This document shows positions 1 to 7,922 of a stretch of DNA of 36,840 nt, one piece after another (position 1 is the stretch's first letter; each line of letters starts with the position of its first letter). The notes below the pieces were generated by a model. It saw nothing but the letters and a program-made list of their open reading frames with translations. It was not told the DNA's origin and ran no database searches. The translations under genes were made by a program, and so were the position numbers. The DNA is from PRO6 sp049646625 (GTDB taxonomy: Bacteria; Pseudomonadota; Alphaproteobacteria; Rhizobiales; Xanthobacteraceae). The DNA is taken from contig JBARWE010000051.1 in assembly GCA_049646625.1 (NCBI GenBank), positions 1-36,840 on the forward strand, read 5' to 3'.

Positions 1-2
1 GA

Positions 3-77
3 CCGACACCGCCGCCCGCCGCCGCGCCAGTCGCGCCGCCCGCGGCGCCGACCGGCAACAGCGGCCCGCCGAAGTAA
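3..77 (+). CDS. C-terminal tail of an unidentified protein (partial)
   Basis: The frame starting at base 3 is open to a TAA at 75-77 and reads as a proline/alanine-rich tail (PTPPPAAAPVAPP...) ending in NSGPPK. Such tails are common at the ends of secreted, lipoprotein or envelope proteins, but nothing identifies the family because the body of the gene is outside the window. High-GC sequence often has an open frame by chance over 75 bases, so the call rests only on the sensible composition and a stop well ahead of the next gene. Confidence 0.35.
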   Translation, partial: PTPPPAAAPVAPPAAPTGNSGPPK

Positions 78-379
78 TCGCGAGGCATTGGAACGCTCGG
101 CGCACGCCGTCAGTTATGACCAGGCGGCGCCCGGCTATGCGGCGCCCTCAAAATGCCATCGGCCTGCTGCTCAAAGGCGCCATGTCTGTTGTGAAACAAC
201 GTGATCCGGCTATGCTTGCGCGACGGCAATCGGGATGGGGCCTTGGGACAAGGCCCGACACCCGGTCATCGACAGATTTGCGACCGCCATGCAGTGCCGG
301 TCGCGGCGCGGGCGTAGCACGGCAACAGAACGAATCCGGTTGGGTGTCCATGCACGATAGGTGCGCGGGCGTTTAAGGG
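78..379. other. intergenic gap with no recognised gene
   Basis: About 300 bases lie between the stop at 75-77 and the glucan synthase start. Short frames on both strands have no family character. I see no clear terminator or RNA gene. It presumably holds the promoter of the glucan synthase, but no promoter boxes stand out. Confidence 0.4.
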
Positions 380-3055
380 TTGGTCGCGATGCGTGCTGTC
401 GTCGCCGTGGTGTTTCTGGTGTCTCTTCTGCATGCCGGGTTGTGGGCAGCGCTGCAAGATCGCCAGCCGGCTCCTGATTTCACCGGCGTTCTGCCGAGCG
501 TATCCTACGCGCCGTTCGAGGGCACCGGCCACCCGGACATCGACAATATTCCGACCGTCGAGAAAATCCGTGCCGACCTGAAGGTTCTGGCGCCAGTGAC
601 GCGCGCCGTGCGTCTTTATTCCTCGACCGGCGGCGTCGAACTGGTGCCACCGCTGGCCAACGAGGCTGGTCTCAAGGTGACGGTCGGCGCCTGGATCGAC
701 AAGAACGTCGACCGCAACGAACGCGAGATGCAGGCCGCGGTCGAGCTGGCGCGGCGCAACAGCAACGTCAACGGCATCGTGGTCGGCAACGAAACGATCT
801 ACCGCGGCGAGCAGAAGGTCGAAGACCTCATCAAGCTGATCCAGCGCGTCAAGAGCCAGACCAACGTGCCGGTGACGACCGGCGAAATCTGGAACATCTG
901 GATCGATCATCCCGAGCTTGCCTCGGCGGTCGATTTCATCGCAGCCCATATCCTGCCCTACTGGGAAGGCTTTTCCGAGCGGCAGGCGGTCGATCAGGCG
1001 CTGATCATCTACCAGAAACTGCGCGAGGCGTTCCCCGGCAAGCGCATCGTCATCGCCGAGTTCGGCTGGCCGAGCAACGGCTACAATCTCAAGGCCGCGA
1101 CACCGGGCCAGACCGAACAGGCCGTGGTGCTGCGCAACTTCGTCAGCCGCGCCGAGGCGATCGGCATGGACTACAACATCGTCGAGGCGATCGATCAGCC
1201 GTGGAAATATTTCGAGGGCGGCGTCGGTCCCTACTGGGGCATCTTCAACGCGGCACGCGAGCCGAAATTCGCCTGGACCGGCCCGGTGGTCGATCGCAAC
1301 ACCTGGAAGCTGGCGGCGATCGCGCTGCTGGTCGGCATACTGCTGTCGCTGCCGATCCTGCGCCTGGCGCGGCCGACGGTCCTGCAGGCGGCCATGCTGT
1401 CGGCGGCCGCCAACGGCGTCGGCGCCTGGGTGGCGACCGTGTTCGCCTACTGGACCACCCACTACTTCGTATTCGGCTCGGCACTCGCGCTTACCCTCGG
1501 CATGACCCTGCTGGTGCCGCTGGTGCTGATTGCCATGGCGCGCATCGAGGAGATCGCCACCATCGCCTTCGGCCGGGCGCCGGCGCGGCTCATTCGCACG
1601 CCCGCGCCGCTGCCTGACGGCACGCCGATGCCAAAAGTGTCGATCCATATCCCGGCCTATTACGAGCCGCCGGAGATGCTGAAGCAGACGCTGGACGCGG
1701 TGGCGCGGCTCGACTACCCGAATTTCGAGTGCGTGGTGATCATCAACAACACGCCCGATCCCGCGTTCTGGCAGCCGATCCAGGACCACTGCCGCGCGCT
1801 CGGCGACCGCTTCAAGTTTATCAACGCCGAGAAGGTGCAGGGCTTCAAGGCCGGCGCGCTGCGGATCGCGATGGAGCGCACCGCCGCCGACGCCGAGATC
1901 ATCGGCATCATCGACGCCGACTATTGCGTCACCCCCGACTGGCTCAAGGACCTGGTGCCGGCCTTCGCCGATCCGCGCGTCGGCCTGGTGCAGGCGCCGC
2001 AGGATCATCGCGACGGCGACCGCAGCCTGATGCACTACGCCATGAACGGAGAATATGCCGGGTTTTTCGATATCGGCATGGTGCAGCGGAACGAGGTGAA
2101 CGCCATCATCGTCCATGGCACCATGTGTCTGATCCGCCGCGCGGCAATGGAACAGGCCGGCGGCTGGTCGAGCGACACCATCTGCGAGGATTCCGACCTC
2201 GGCCTGTCGATCATGGAGCGGGGCTGGCTGACGCACTATACCAACCGCCGTTACGGCTACGGGATGCTGCCGGACACCTACGAGGCGTTCAAGAAACAGC
2301 GGCATCGCTGGGGCTATGGCGGCTTCCAGATCGTCAAAAAACACTGGCGCCAGTTCCTCCCCGGCGCCAGCGGCCTCAACCCGCACCAGAAGCGCGAATT
2401 CGCGCTCGGCTGGCTCAACTGGCTTGGCGCCGAAAGCATCGGCGTGGTGGTGGCGTTGCTCAACCTCGCCTGGGTGCCGGTGGTGGCCTTCGCCGACATC
2501 GCGATCCCCGACAAGATTCTGACGCTGCCGATCATTGCCGCGTTCATCGTCTCGCTTGCCCATTTCCTGTCGCTGTACCGGCTGCGCGTCTCGATCGGCT
2601 TCGGCCAGATGATCGGCGCGATGATCACCGCGATGTCGGTGCAGTGGACGGTGTCACGCTCCGTCGCCGACGGTCTCATCAAGGACCACCTGCCGTTCGC
2701 CCGCACCTCCAAAGGCGGGCTGTCGCTGATCTCGATCGAGTTTCAGGCGTTCTGGGAAGCGGTGATCGGGCTATTGTTACTGATCGGCGCCGCCGTGCTG
2801 GTGATGAGCAATGCCTATCGCGAGATTCGCGAGATCTACATCTTCGCCGGCGTATTGGTGCTGCAGAGCCTGCCGTTCCTGTCGGCGGTGGCGATCGCGC
2901 TGCTGGAACACTCGCGCATCAACCTGTTCAGCTTCTGGCGCAATGGCGCGATCCGTGCCGCCGAACTGATCGGCCTGCGCCAGCCGGAGATGCTGCCGGG
3001 GGCAGTCGACGGTTTGCAGCCCGTCCCGGTCGAGGCGCAGCACGAGGCAGGTTAA
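380..3055 (+). CDS. GH17-GT2 membrane beta-glucan synthase (NdvB/NdvC-like)
   Basis: Predicted inner-membrane enzyme building a beta-glucan (periplasmic or cyclic) from a nucleotide sugar. An N-terminal hydrophobic segment (about 5-25) precedes a glycoside hydrolase 17-like domain (about 35-300) with both expected acids in place: E138 in GNETIY and E227 in IAEFGWPS. Membrane segments follow (about 310-390), then a family 2 glycosyltransferase domain (about 415-650) with DAD at 512-514, the ED pair at 603-604 and QRHRW at 640-644. A block of C-terminal membrane helices ends the protein. Bradyrhizobium ndvB and ndvC encode enzymes of this class that make beta-1,3/beta-1,6 cyclic glucans, but which linkage this one makes cannot be read from sequence. 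The start is TTG at 380 or ATG at 389, which gives the same protein less three residues. It reads as a single complete gene of 891 codons. Confidence 0.88.
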   Translation: MVAMRAVVAVVFLVSLLHAGLWAALQDRQPAPDFTGVLPSVSYAPFEGTGHPDIDNIPTVEKIRADLKVLAPVTRAVRLYSSTGGVELVPPLANEAGLKVTVGAWIDKNVDRNEREMQAAVELARRNSNVNGIVVGNETIYRGEQKVEDLIKLIQRVKSQTNVPVTTGEIWNIWIDHPELASAVDFIAAHILPYWEGFSERQAVDQALIIYQKLREAFPGKRIVIAEFGWPSNGYNLKAATPGQTEQAVVLRNFVSRAEAIGMDYNIVEAIDQPWKYFEGGVGPYWGIFNAAREPKFAWTGPVVDRNTWKLAAIALLVGILLSLPILRLARPTVLQAAMLSAAANGVGAWVATVFAYWTTHYFVFGSALALTLGMTLLVPLVLIAMARIEEIATIAFGRAPARLIRTPAPLPDGTPMPKVSIHIPAYYEPPEMLKQTLDAVARLDYPNFECVVIINNTPDPAFWQPIQDHCRALGDRFKFINAEKVQGFKAGALRIAMERTAADAEIIGIIDADYCVTPDWLKDLVPAFADPRVGLVQAPQDHRDGDRSLMHYAMNGEYAGFFDIGMVQRNEVNAIIVHGTMCLIRRAAMEQAGGWSSDTICEDSDLGLSIMERGWLTHYTNRRYGYGMLPDTYEAFKKQRHRWGYGGFQIVKKHWRQFLPGASGLNPHQKREFALGWLNWLGAESIGVVVALLNLAWVPVVAFADIAIPDKILTLPIIAAFIVSLAHFLSLYRLRVSIGFGQMIGAMITAMSVQWTVSRSVADGLIKDHLPFARTSKGGLSLISIEFQAFWEAVIGLLLLIGAAVLVMSNAYREIREIYIFAGVLVLQSLPFLSAVAIALLEHSRINLFSFWRNGAIRAAELIGLRQPEMLPGAVDGLQPVPVEAQHEAG

Positions 3056-3148
3056 CGCACGGAACCGTTCCGGTTGTCGATCGGATCGCGGGGATAGCGC
3101 ACTGCCATCATGCCCGCGCTGGGCGAAGCTGCGGCGTACGGAATGGCG

Positions 3149-3196
3149 TGGTGAGCGCGGAGGGACTCGAACCCTCGACCCCATGATTAAAAGTCA
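3149..3196. repeat. attL: 48-bp copy of the tRNA-Lys 3' half
   Basis: Identical over 48 bases to 17587-17634. It contains the complement of the T arm, variable region, anticodon arm 3' side and anticodon loop of tRNA-Lys(UUU), but lacks the 5' half, so it is not a functional tRNA. Identity ends abruptly on both sides (g versus a on the left, a versus c on the right), which defines the recombination core limits. Confidence 0.93.
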
Positions 3197-3368
3197 AAAT
3201 CTACTGCCCGACAAACCCCGACAAATCATGTCACCGAACGCTGCCAAAGCATCCATTTGTATTGGAATATCTGCATTTGTCTGCTAATGTCCCTGACATT
3301 GGGTAACGCTCCCAGACGCGCCTAAAACGTTACCCGGCGTTACCCAGAAACGGTTAAGGGCATTTGTT
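3197..3368. promoter_or_regulatory. left attachment arm and integrase upstream region with short repeats
   Basis: This stretch between attL and int is rich in repeated short words. The octamer CGTTACCC occurs at 3328-3335 and 3338-3345 (10-bp spacing) and inverted at 3301-3308. CCCGACAAA occurs at 3207-3215 and 3217-3225 (10-bp spacing). CATTTGT recurs at about 3254, 3274 and 3361. CGTTACCC also recurs at the far end of the element, as expected for integrase arm-type sites; the other words may bind an excisionase or regulator. The int promoter must also lie here. The assignment is inferred from position and spacing. Confidence 0.55.
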
Positions 3369-4754
3369 ATGGCAAAGGCACTCACGTCGGTAAGCGTCAA
3401 AAATGCCAAGCCGGGTAACGGTCGGAGGGAGATTCCAGACCCCGGGTGCAAGGGCCTGTACCTTGTTGTACAGCCGAGCGGCGCAAAAGCCTGGGCCTAC
3501 CGATATCGGTTCGCGGGCAGGCCAAAGAAGCTAACCCTCGGCCCCGTCTATATTGGCGACGACGAGCCGGACGAAGCCGCTCTCGACCAGGCCAACACTC
3601 TCGCCGGCGCGAGGAAGCTCGCCACCGAGGCGGCGCAGCAGGTTGCACGGGGTAACGATCCGGCCAAGGCCAAGAAGCGGGAGAAGGCTGCCGCCCGGCG
3701 CCGAGCGGAGAATGCGGAGCTACGCGACCGAGACACCGTGGAAGCCGTCGCTCGCCAGTTCATAGACAAGTACGCGCGCCGGCACACGCGGGAGAGTTCA
3801 TGGGTGCAGACCGCCCGGCTGATCGGCTTCAAGCCGGACCCGGACGATCCGAAAAAACTGGTTCGCACCACCAGCGGCGGTGAAGTCCTGAGCGAATGGG
3901 GCGACCGGACCGTTCACGACATCACCCGCCGCGACGTGCTCGACCTGCTCGACGGGATCGTGTCGCGCGGCTCCCCCGTCACCGCGAACCGGGTGCTGGC
4001 CGCCATCCGCAAGATGTTCAACTGGGCGGTGGCCCGCGACATCCTGCCTACCTCACCGTGCGCTGGCGTTAAACCTCCATCCGCCGAGCAATCGCGGGAC
4101 CGGGTGCTGACCGATGACGAACTGCGCCTTGTCTGGAAGGGCTGCGATGCGATTGGAGAGCCGTTCGGCCCATTGGTCAAAGCGCTGATCTTGACGCTCC
4201 AACGGCGTGAGGAAGTCGCTGGGATGCGCCGTGACGAATTGCGACCGCAAGACCGGCTTTGGGTGATTCCGGCTGCTCGCGTGAAAAATGGCCAAGAGCA
4301 CGACGTGCCGTTGTCCGACGCCGCGCTGGCACTGTTCGAGGCTCGACCGAGGATCGGCAAGGCCGGGTTCATGTTCACGGTAAACGGGACCACAAGCGTC
4401 TCAGGATACAGTCGCGCCAAAGACCGGCTCGACGCCGAGATACTGAAAATCCAGCAGACCGAGGCGAAGGAGCGCGGCGAAAATCCTGACGAGGTGAAGC
4501 CGATCCCGCACTGGACGTTGCACGATCTGCGGCGCACTGGTGCGAGTGGCATGGCGCGCCTGCATATCGACCTGCCGGTCATTGAGAAGATTTTGAACCA
4601 CACCAGCGGCAGCTTTCGCGGCGTGGTCGGCGTCTATCAGCGGCACAGCTACGCCGATGAAAAACGGAAGGCGCTAGAGGCATGGGCCAGATTTGTTGAT
4701 TCGATCGTCGCTGACAAGAAACCGGCAAACATTCTGGCGTTCAAGGGGGCATGA
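3369..4754 (+). CDS. int: tyrosine recombinase/integrase, P4 type
   Basis: Catalyses site-specific insertion into and excision from tRNA-Lys. The N-terminal region (about 1-100) matches the arm-binding DUF4102-type domain of P4-like integrases (VKNAKPG...DPGCKGLYL..., ...YRYRFAGRPKKLTLG). A core-binding domain (about 120-235) and a catalytic domain (about 245-440) follow. Catalytic residues are all visible: R279 in the LQRREE motif, H385 and R388 in HDLRR, H411 in LNHTSG and Y423 in GVYQRH. The length of 461 aa is slightly longer than usual, mainly a charged insert near 360-380. The ATG is preceded by a TAAGGG ribosome-binding stretch. It is the first gene inside attL, reading into the element. 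The next gene overlaps its stop, so the two are probably co-expressed. Confidence 0.95.
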   Translation: MAKALTSVSVKNAKPGNGRREIPDPGCKGLYLVVQPSGAKAWAYRYRFAGRPKKLTLGPVYIGDDEPDEAALDQANTLAGARKLATEAAQQVARGNDPAKAKKREKAAARRRAENAELRDRDTVEAVARQFIDKYARRHTRESSWVQTARLIGFKPDPDDPKKLVRTTSGGEVLSEWGDRTVHDITRRDVLDLLDGIVSRGSPVTANRVLAAIRKMFNWAVARDILPTSPCAGVKPPSAEQSRDRVLTDDELRLVWKGCDAIGEPFGPLVKALILTLQRREEVAGMRRDELRPQDRLWVIPAARVKNGQEHDVPLSDAALALFEARPRIGKAGFMFTVNGTTSVSGYSRAKDRLDAEILKIQQTEAKERGENPDEVKPIPHWTLHDLRRTGASGMARLHIDLPVIEKILNHTSGSFRGVVGVYQRHSYADEKRKALEAWARFVDSIVADKKPANILAFKGA

Positions 4755-5368
4755 TGAGTGAATGGATCGATTACGACGAAGCTGTGGCTGCTAGCGTGGC
4801 TAAGCATGGCGACAAGGGCCGCACTGTACTTAATCTGAGCATCTCACGCGGAGAAGTAACGGCTCGCGCGGACAAACTGGCCCGATACTCCGCAGGAATT
4901 GGCTGGGCATCTGTCCGCTCGCAGGATTTGATTGGAGAGGTTTGGCGCCACGCCATTCAGATAGAAGGAAAAGCAAACGCGCTGAGGGTTCCAAATGAGT
5001 ATCGGGCTGATGACGGTTATATAGTTTCAGTTGGCTGGCAAGAAGAGGCTACAGGCATCCGCATTAAGTTAGATGATCTGCAAAGGATGCTCGGCTCTAC
5101 GGTTTTGCTTGATTCAGCAAGGCCGATAGAACGGTCCTCTCGCAAGTGGAAGGACTCGCGCGGAGCGAAGGCGGACCCGCGTTGGGAGGAAATTTTAATC
5201 GAGGCTGCTCGGCACATGTACGCAAAGCAGACTGTTGGCTCGCAGGCAGATCTTATCAAGTATATTCGTCAGTGGCTAAACGATCCTGACGACGGAATAA
5301 GTGATACCGCTTTCAAAGAGCATCTTGGCCCGTTGTGGAGGGCCTTCAAGGAAGTGGACGGGGGTTAA
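4751..5368 (+). CDS. hypothetical protein, int-coupled accessory gene
   Basis: The 205-aa predicted soluble protein starts within the integrase stop (ATGATGA), so it is translationally coupled to int. I do not recognise a named family. The C-terminal third (DPRWEEILIEAARHMY... to ...HLGPLWRAF) follows a pattern I have seen in small uncharacterised proteins beside integrases in Bradyrhizobium-like genomes, possibly DNA-binding or regulatory. The base composition is visibly more A/T-rich than the integrase or the helicase gene, suggesting separate acquisition. Its place directly behind the integrase is where cargo, regulatory or defence genes often sit in mobile elements, but no catalytic motif supports a specific role. 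Confidence 0.72.
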   Translation: MMSEWIDYDEAVAASVAKHGDKGRTVLNLSISRGEVTARADKLARYSAGIGWASVRSQDLIGEVWRHAIQIEGKANALRVPNEYRADDGYIVSVGWQEEATGIRIKLDDLQRMLGSTVLLDSARPIERSSRKWKDSRGAKADPRWEEILIEAARHMYAKQTVGSQADLIKYIRQWLNDPDDGISDTAFKEHLGPLWRAFKEVDGG

Positions 5369-5459
5369 TTCCGACTATTTCCGACCAAATCCGCCTGACC
5401 GAAATCCTTGTTCAAAGCACTTTCGCTTCATCGACAAATCACGTCATGAGGCGAAACAC

Positions 5460-5666
5460 ATGGATACGTCCACTACTGACAATCTGATCCCCGCCGCGAA
5501 AGTTTGCGCTCGCTACGGCCGAACCGACCGGACCCTCGATCGATGGCTCAAGGACGAGAGCCTGAATTTTCCGCGGCCGGTGGTGATCCGCGGTCGGCGG
5601 TATTTCAAGGAAACCGAGATCGTCGCATGGGAGAAAAATCAGGCCGCCAACGCGAGGGCGGCTTGA
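5460..5666 (+). CDS. AlpA/MerR-like helix-turn-helix regulator (putative excisionase)
   Basis: A 68-aa protein with the layout of AlpA-type DNA-binding proteins: a helix-turn-helix entered by LIPAAKVCARYGRTDRTLDRWL, then the wing-like FPRPVVIRGRRYFKETEIVAWE. AlpA-family proteins activate integrase expression or act as excisionases in P4-like elements. The start at ATG 5460 is preferred over an upstream in-frame ATG at 5301 because it sits behind a GAGGCG ribosome-binding stretch and begins just before the conserved fold; the upstream extension overlaps the previous gene. It leads the run of small genes ending in the helicase. Confidence 0.8.
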   Translation: MDTSTTDNLIPAAKVCARYGRTDRTLDRWLKDESLNFPRPVVIRGRRYFKETEIVAWEKNQAANARAA

Positions 5667-5669
5667 ACA

Positions 5670-5876
5670 ATGCGCTCTCAAAATGCGGCGAAGCCGGCCA
5701 CCGCGCGACACGGTGAACCGGCTCTGGAAATTGAGCAGCTTGGCGGCCCGCTCGTCCACCTACATACATCCCCTGCCCTTCGGCTTCAAGTTCAGCGCTT
5801 GACCCGGACATTTGCTCTGTCACCAGCATCAGCTCGGACCTGCGCGGAGCACGCATTTGGGGAGATTGTCCGATGA
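5670..5876 (+). CDS. small hypothetical protein
   Basis: A 68-aa frame starting 3 bases after the AlpA-like stop and overlapping the next start by 4 bases (ATGA). This coupling is the main support. The sequence, with an Arg/Thr/Ala-rich C-terminal part, shows no domain I recognise. The antisense frame over the same bases is longer but lacks context, so the plus-strand reading is preferred. Confidence 0.45.
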   Translation: MRSQNAAKPATARHGEPALEIEQLGGPLVHLHTSPALRLQVQRLTRTFALSPASARTCAEHAFGEIVR

Positions 5877-6151
5877 GACGGCTCCTCCCAAATCGTAGGG
5901 CAAGCGTTGCCTTCAATTTTTACCACGAGGGCATTGCCTACCACGCCAGCGCCAGCCGTTTCCCTGACGGTCATCTTGCCGAGATATTTTTAACCACCGG
6001 CAAGCCGCATTCCGCCGCGCAGGTCAACGCCGAGACCTCAGCCATCTTGGTCTCGCTCCTACTTCAGCACGGCGTCTCGGCCGACGAAATCCGCCACAGC
6101 ATCGGCGGACCTATCGCCGTCGCGCTGAACCTTGCGGAGGCGCTCGAATGA
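5873..6151 (+). CDS. TSCPD-domain small protein
   Basis: The 92-aa protein resembles the TSCPD domain found at the C-terminus of B12-dependent ribonucleotide reductases and as free-standing small proteins in alphaproteobacterial phages and plasmids. Visible landmarks are FPDGHLAEIFLTTGK, then SAAQVNAETSAILVSLLLQHG and DEIRHSIGGPIAVALNLAEAL. In the reductase this domain is a C-terminal accessory region; the role of stand-alone copies is unknown to me. It overlaps the genes before and after by 4 bases, placing it inside the early operon. There is no cysteine pair at the C-terminus, so a redox-tail role is unlikely. Confidence 0.65.
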   Translation: MRRLLPNRRASVAFNFYHEGIAYHASASRFPDGHLAEIFLTTGKPHSAAQVNAETSAILVSLLLQHGVSADEIRHSIGGPIAVALNLAEALE

Positions 6152-6384
6152 AAACGCTCACCCCCTATGGAAAAATCCTTGTTGAACTTGCCGACCAAGC
6201 ACTCGCCTTGTGTGACTTCTACCAGCGCAAGATAATCGACAAGAGCGACAATGATCCTGACGACGATTGGACGAGTTTCTACGTCCCGCGCGAGGACATC
6301 GAGGTGATTGCCGCGCAGATCGCGGAGATCACGCGCATCTGCCGCTCGCTCTCCACCGAGATACTGGTGGAGGCACAGAAATGA
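6148..6384 (+). CDS. small hypothetical protein
   Basis: A 78-aa mainly helical, acidic protein overlapping both neighbours by 4 bases. It has an aromatic-rich central stretch (DDDWTSFYVPREDIEVIAAQIAEITRICRSL) and no recognisable family. The support is operon position and protein-like composition. Confidence 0.6.
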   Translation: MKTLTPYGKILVELADQALALCDFYQRKIIDKSDNDPDDDWTSFYVPREDIEVIAAQIAEITRICRSLSTEILVEAQK

Positions 6385-6584
6385 AGCGCCCGGATATCAC
6401 GGTAGCCATGGCGGTCTGCGACGGCCGGACAACGCTCGGCTACATCGCACCGATCAACGGCGGCTTCCACGCTTGGGACGCGGCTGCCACGTCACTTGGC
6501 ACCTTCCCGACGAGGAAAGCAGCGGAGGAAAGAATCTGCGGGCGAGAACATCTGGGAGGGTCGCATGACGACATACCAGAATGA
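6381..6584 (+). CDS. small hypothetical protein
   Basis: A 67-aa frame beginning at ATG 6381 inside the stop of the previous gene; the longer in-frame extension from 6267 lies fully inside that gene and is rejected. The sequence (AVCDGRTTLGYIAPINGGFHAW... SLGTFPTRKAAEERI) looks like a small beta-rich domain ending in a helix, as in proteins that modulate nucleic-acid enzymes, but no family is assigned. It overlaps the next gene by 20 bases. Confidence 0.6.
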   Translation: MKRPDITVAMAVCDGRTTLGYIAPINGGFHAWDAAATSLGTFPTRKAAEERICGREHLGGSHDDIPE

Positions 6585-6837
6585 ACGCGCCGAATTTAGC
6601 CGCGCCGCGGCTGCGGTTGCGCTCGGCCGGCTCAGCGCCTTCGAGGGTGAAGCTCACAGGTTGGCCGATCTGGCGCATGCCAACCTCGTTCGCCGGATTG
6701 AGGCCATCGACGCGCTGCACGACATAGCCGTCGCTCATGATCTGTACGAAATCCACCGCGTCGATTTCATCCAGGCGGTCCTTGCCGATGCTTTCGCAAC
6801 CGATGCCGACATCAATTTGCGGAGGGATGCGGCGTGA
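6565..6837 (+). CDS. small helical hypothetical protein
   Basis: The 90-aa all-helical, acidic protein starts at ATG 6565, preceded by TGGGAGGG, a good ribosome-binding site; the upstream in-frame ATG at 6496 lacks one. It overlaps the helicase gene start by 4 bases. No family is recognised. The placement directly before the helicase suggests a replication-accessory or regulatory role, which is inference only. Confidence 0.65.
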   Translation: MTTYQNERAEFSRAAAAVALGRLSAFEGEAHRLADLAHANLVRRIEAIDALHDIAVAHDLYEIHRVDFIQAVLADAFATDADINLRRDAA

Positions 6838-7922
6838 ACATTGCTATGCCTCCCCCCGAACGGCCGCTAGCTGCGATCGATCCCGCCGCATGGGCGGGTG
6901 TCGCAGTGCCCCGCCGTGAATGGATCGTGCAGAACCTCATCCCGGCTCACACGGTCACACTGCTGACCGGCGACGGTGCTGCCGGCAAAACCACGCTGGC
7001 GCTACAGCTTGCCGCCGCGCGGTCTCTCGATCGCGACTGGATCGGCACCATGCCATCACCCGGCCGAACGCTGGTGCTCTCGGCCGAGGACGATGCAGAC
7101 GAACTGCACCGCCGCATGGATGCGATCCGCGCCCATTACGATGCAGCGTGGAGCGATCTTGCCGATATCCGCCTGGTCGATCTGGTCGGCGCTGGGGCGG
7201 TCCTGGGCGAACTTCTGCGGAACGGCACCATCGCGGCCACACCGCTCTATAAGGCCGTCAGTGATCTTGTGAGCGACTTCAAGCCCGATCTGGTCGTGAT
7301 CGACGCACTTGCCGATGCCTTCGCCGGTGACGAGAACAATCGGAGCCAAGCCCGTCAATTCGTCGGTCTCCTGAAACAGCCGATGGCCGGACACCGCCCT
7401 GCCGTCCTGTTGCTCGCCCACCCGTCACTGTCCGGCATGGCCTCCGGCAGCGGCCTGTCAGGCTCAACAGCCTGGTCAAACTCGGTTCGGTCCCGGCTCT
7501 ACTTCGAGGCAGCCAAAGCATCTGACGGCACCGAACCCGATCCCGCGGTGCGAACCCTGTCCGTCCGGAAAACCAACTATGCCGCCACCGGTGGCACGCT
7601 AACGGTCAAGTGGCAGGACGGTGCCTATGTGCCCGTTGCCGGCATGACCGCGCTGGACCGCGCCGCGCTCGAACTGAGAGCCGAAACCACGTTCCTTGCG
7701 CTTCTACGAAAGCTCAGCGAACAAGGACAAGCCGTCTCTGCAAACCGTGGTCCTACATACGCCCCGAGCATTCTCGCCTCTCATCCCGACGCAGGTGGAA
7801 TAGCCAAGGCCCACTTTGCTTCCGCGATGCAGCGCCTTCTCGACCGAAAGGACATCCGTATCGAAGTGAGCGGTCCGCCTTCCAGGCAGCGCTCCCGGTT
7901 GGTGATCGAGACAGACAAATGA
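6834..7922 (+). CDS. RepA-like replicative helicase / RecA-fold AAA ATPase
   Basis: A 362-aa ATPase of the RecA-like class that includes plasmid RSF1010 RepA and phage RepA/AAA_25 proteins. Such proteins act as hexameric replication helicases or loaders. The Walker A motif is GDGAAGKTT at 46-54; VLSAEDDADELHRR (81-94) matches the segment that follows in this family; the Walker B-like LVVIDALADAF is at 153-163; a Ser/Gly-rich LSGMASGSGLSGSTAWSNSVRSRL segment contains the family's sensor-like region. The C-terminal part may be a small DNA-binding domain. It is the largest early-region gene, is coupled to the genes before it, and is followed at once by an 11-bp tandem array. This suggests that the element replicates autonomously at some stage. 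Confidence 0.85.
   Translation: MNIAMPPPERPLAAIDPAAWAGVAVPRREWIVQNLIPAHTVTLLTGDGAAGKTTLALQLAAARSLDRDWIGTMPSPGRTLVLSAEDDADELHRRMDAIRAHYDAAWSDLADIRLVDLVGAGAVLGELLRNGTIAATPLYKAVSDLVSDFKPDLVVIDALADAFAGDENNRSQARQFVGLLKQPMAGHRPAVLLLAHPSLSGMASGSGLSGSTAWSNSVRSRLYFEAAKASDGTEPDPAVRTLSVRKTNYAATGGTLTVKWQDGAYVPVAGMTALDRAALELRAETTFLALLRKLSEQGQAVSANRGPTYAPSILASHPDAGGIAKAHFASAMQRLLDRKDIRIEVSGPPSRQRSRLVIETDK

Noticed and set aside
266..2563. 765-aa open frame antisense to the glucan synthase
   Set aside because: It has a composition of Arg/His/Asp-rich shadow frames and no motifs, while the plus-strand gene shows complete GH17 and GT2 motifs.
3105..3140. Possible third copy of the REP-like repeat (shares CATGCCCGCGCT)
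   Set aside because: Only about 12 bases match and the pairing arm is missing; at most a truncated fragment.
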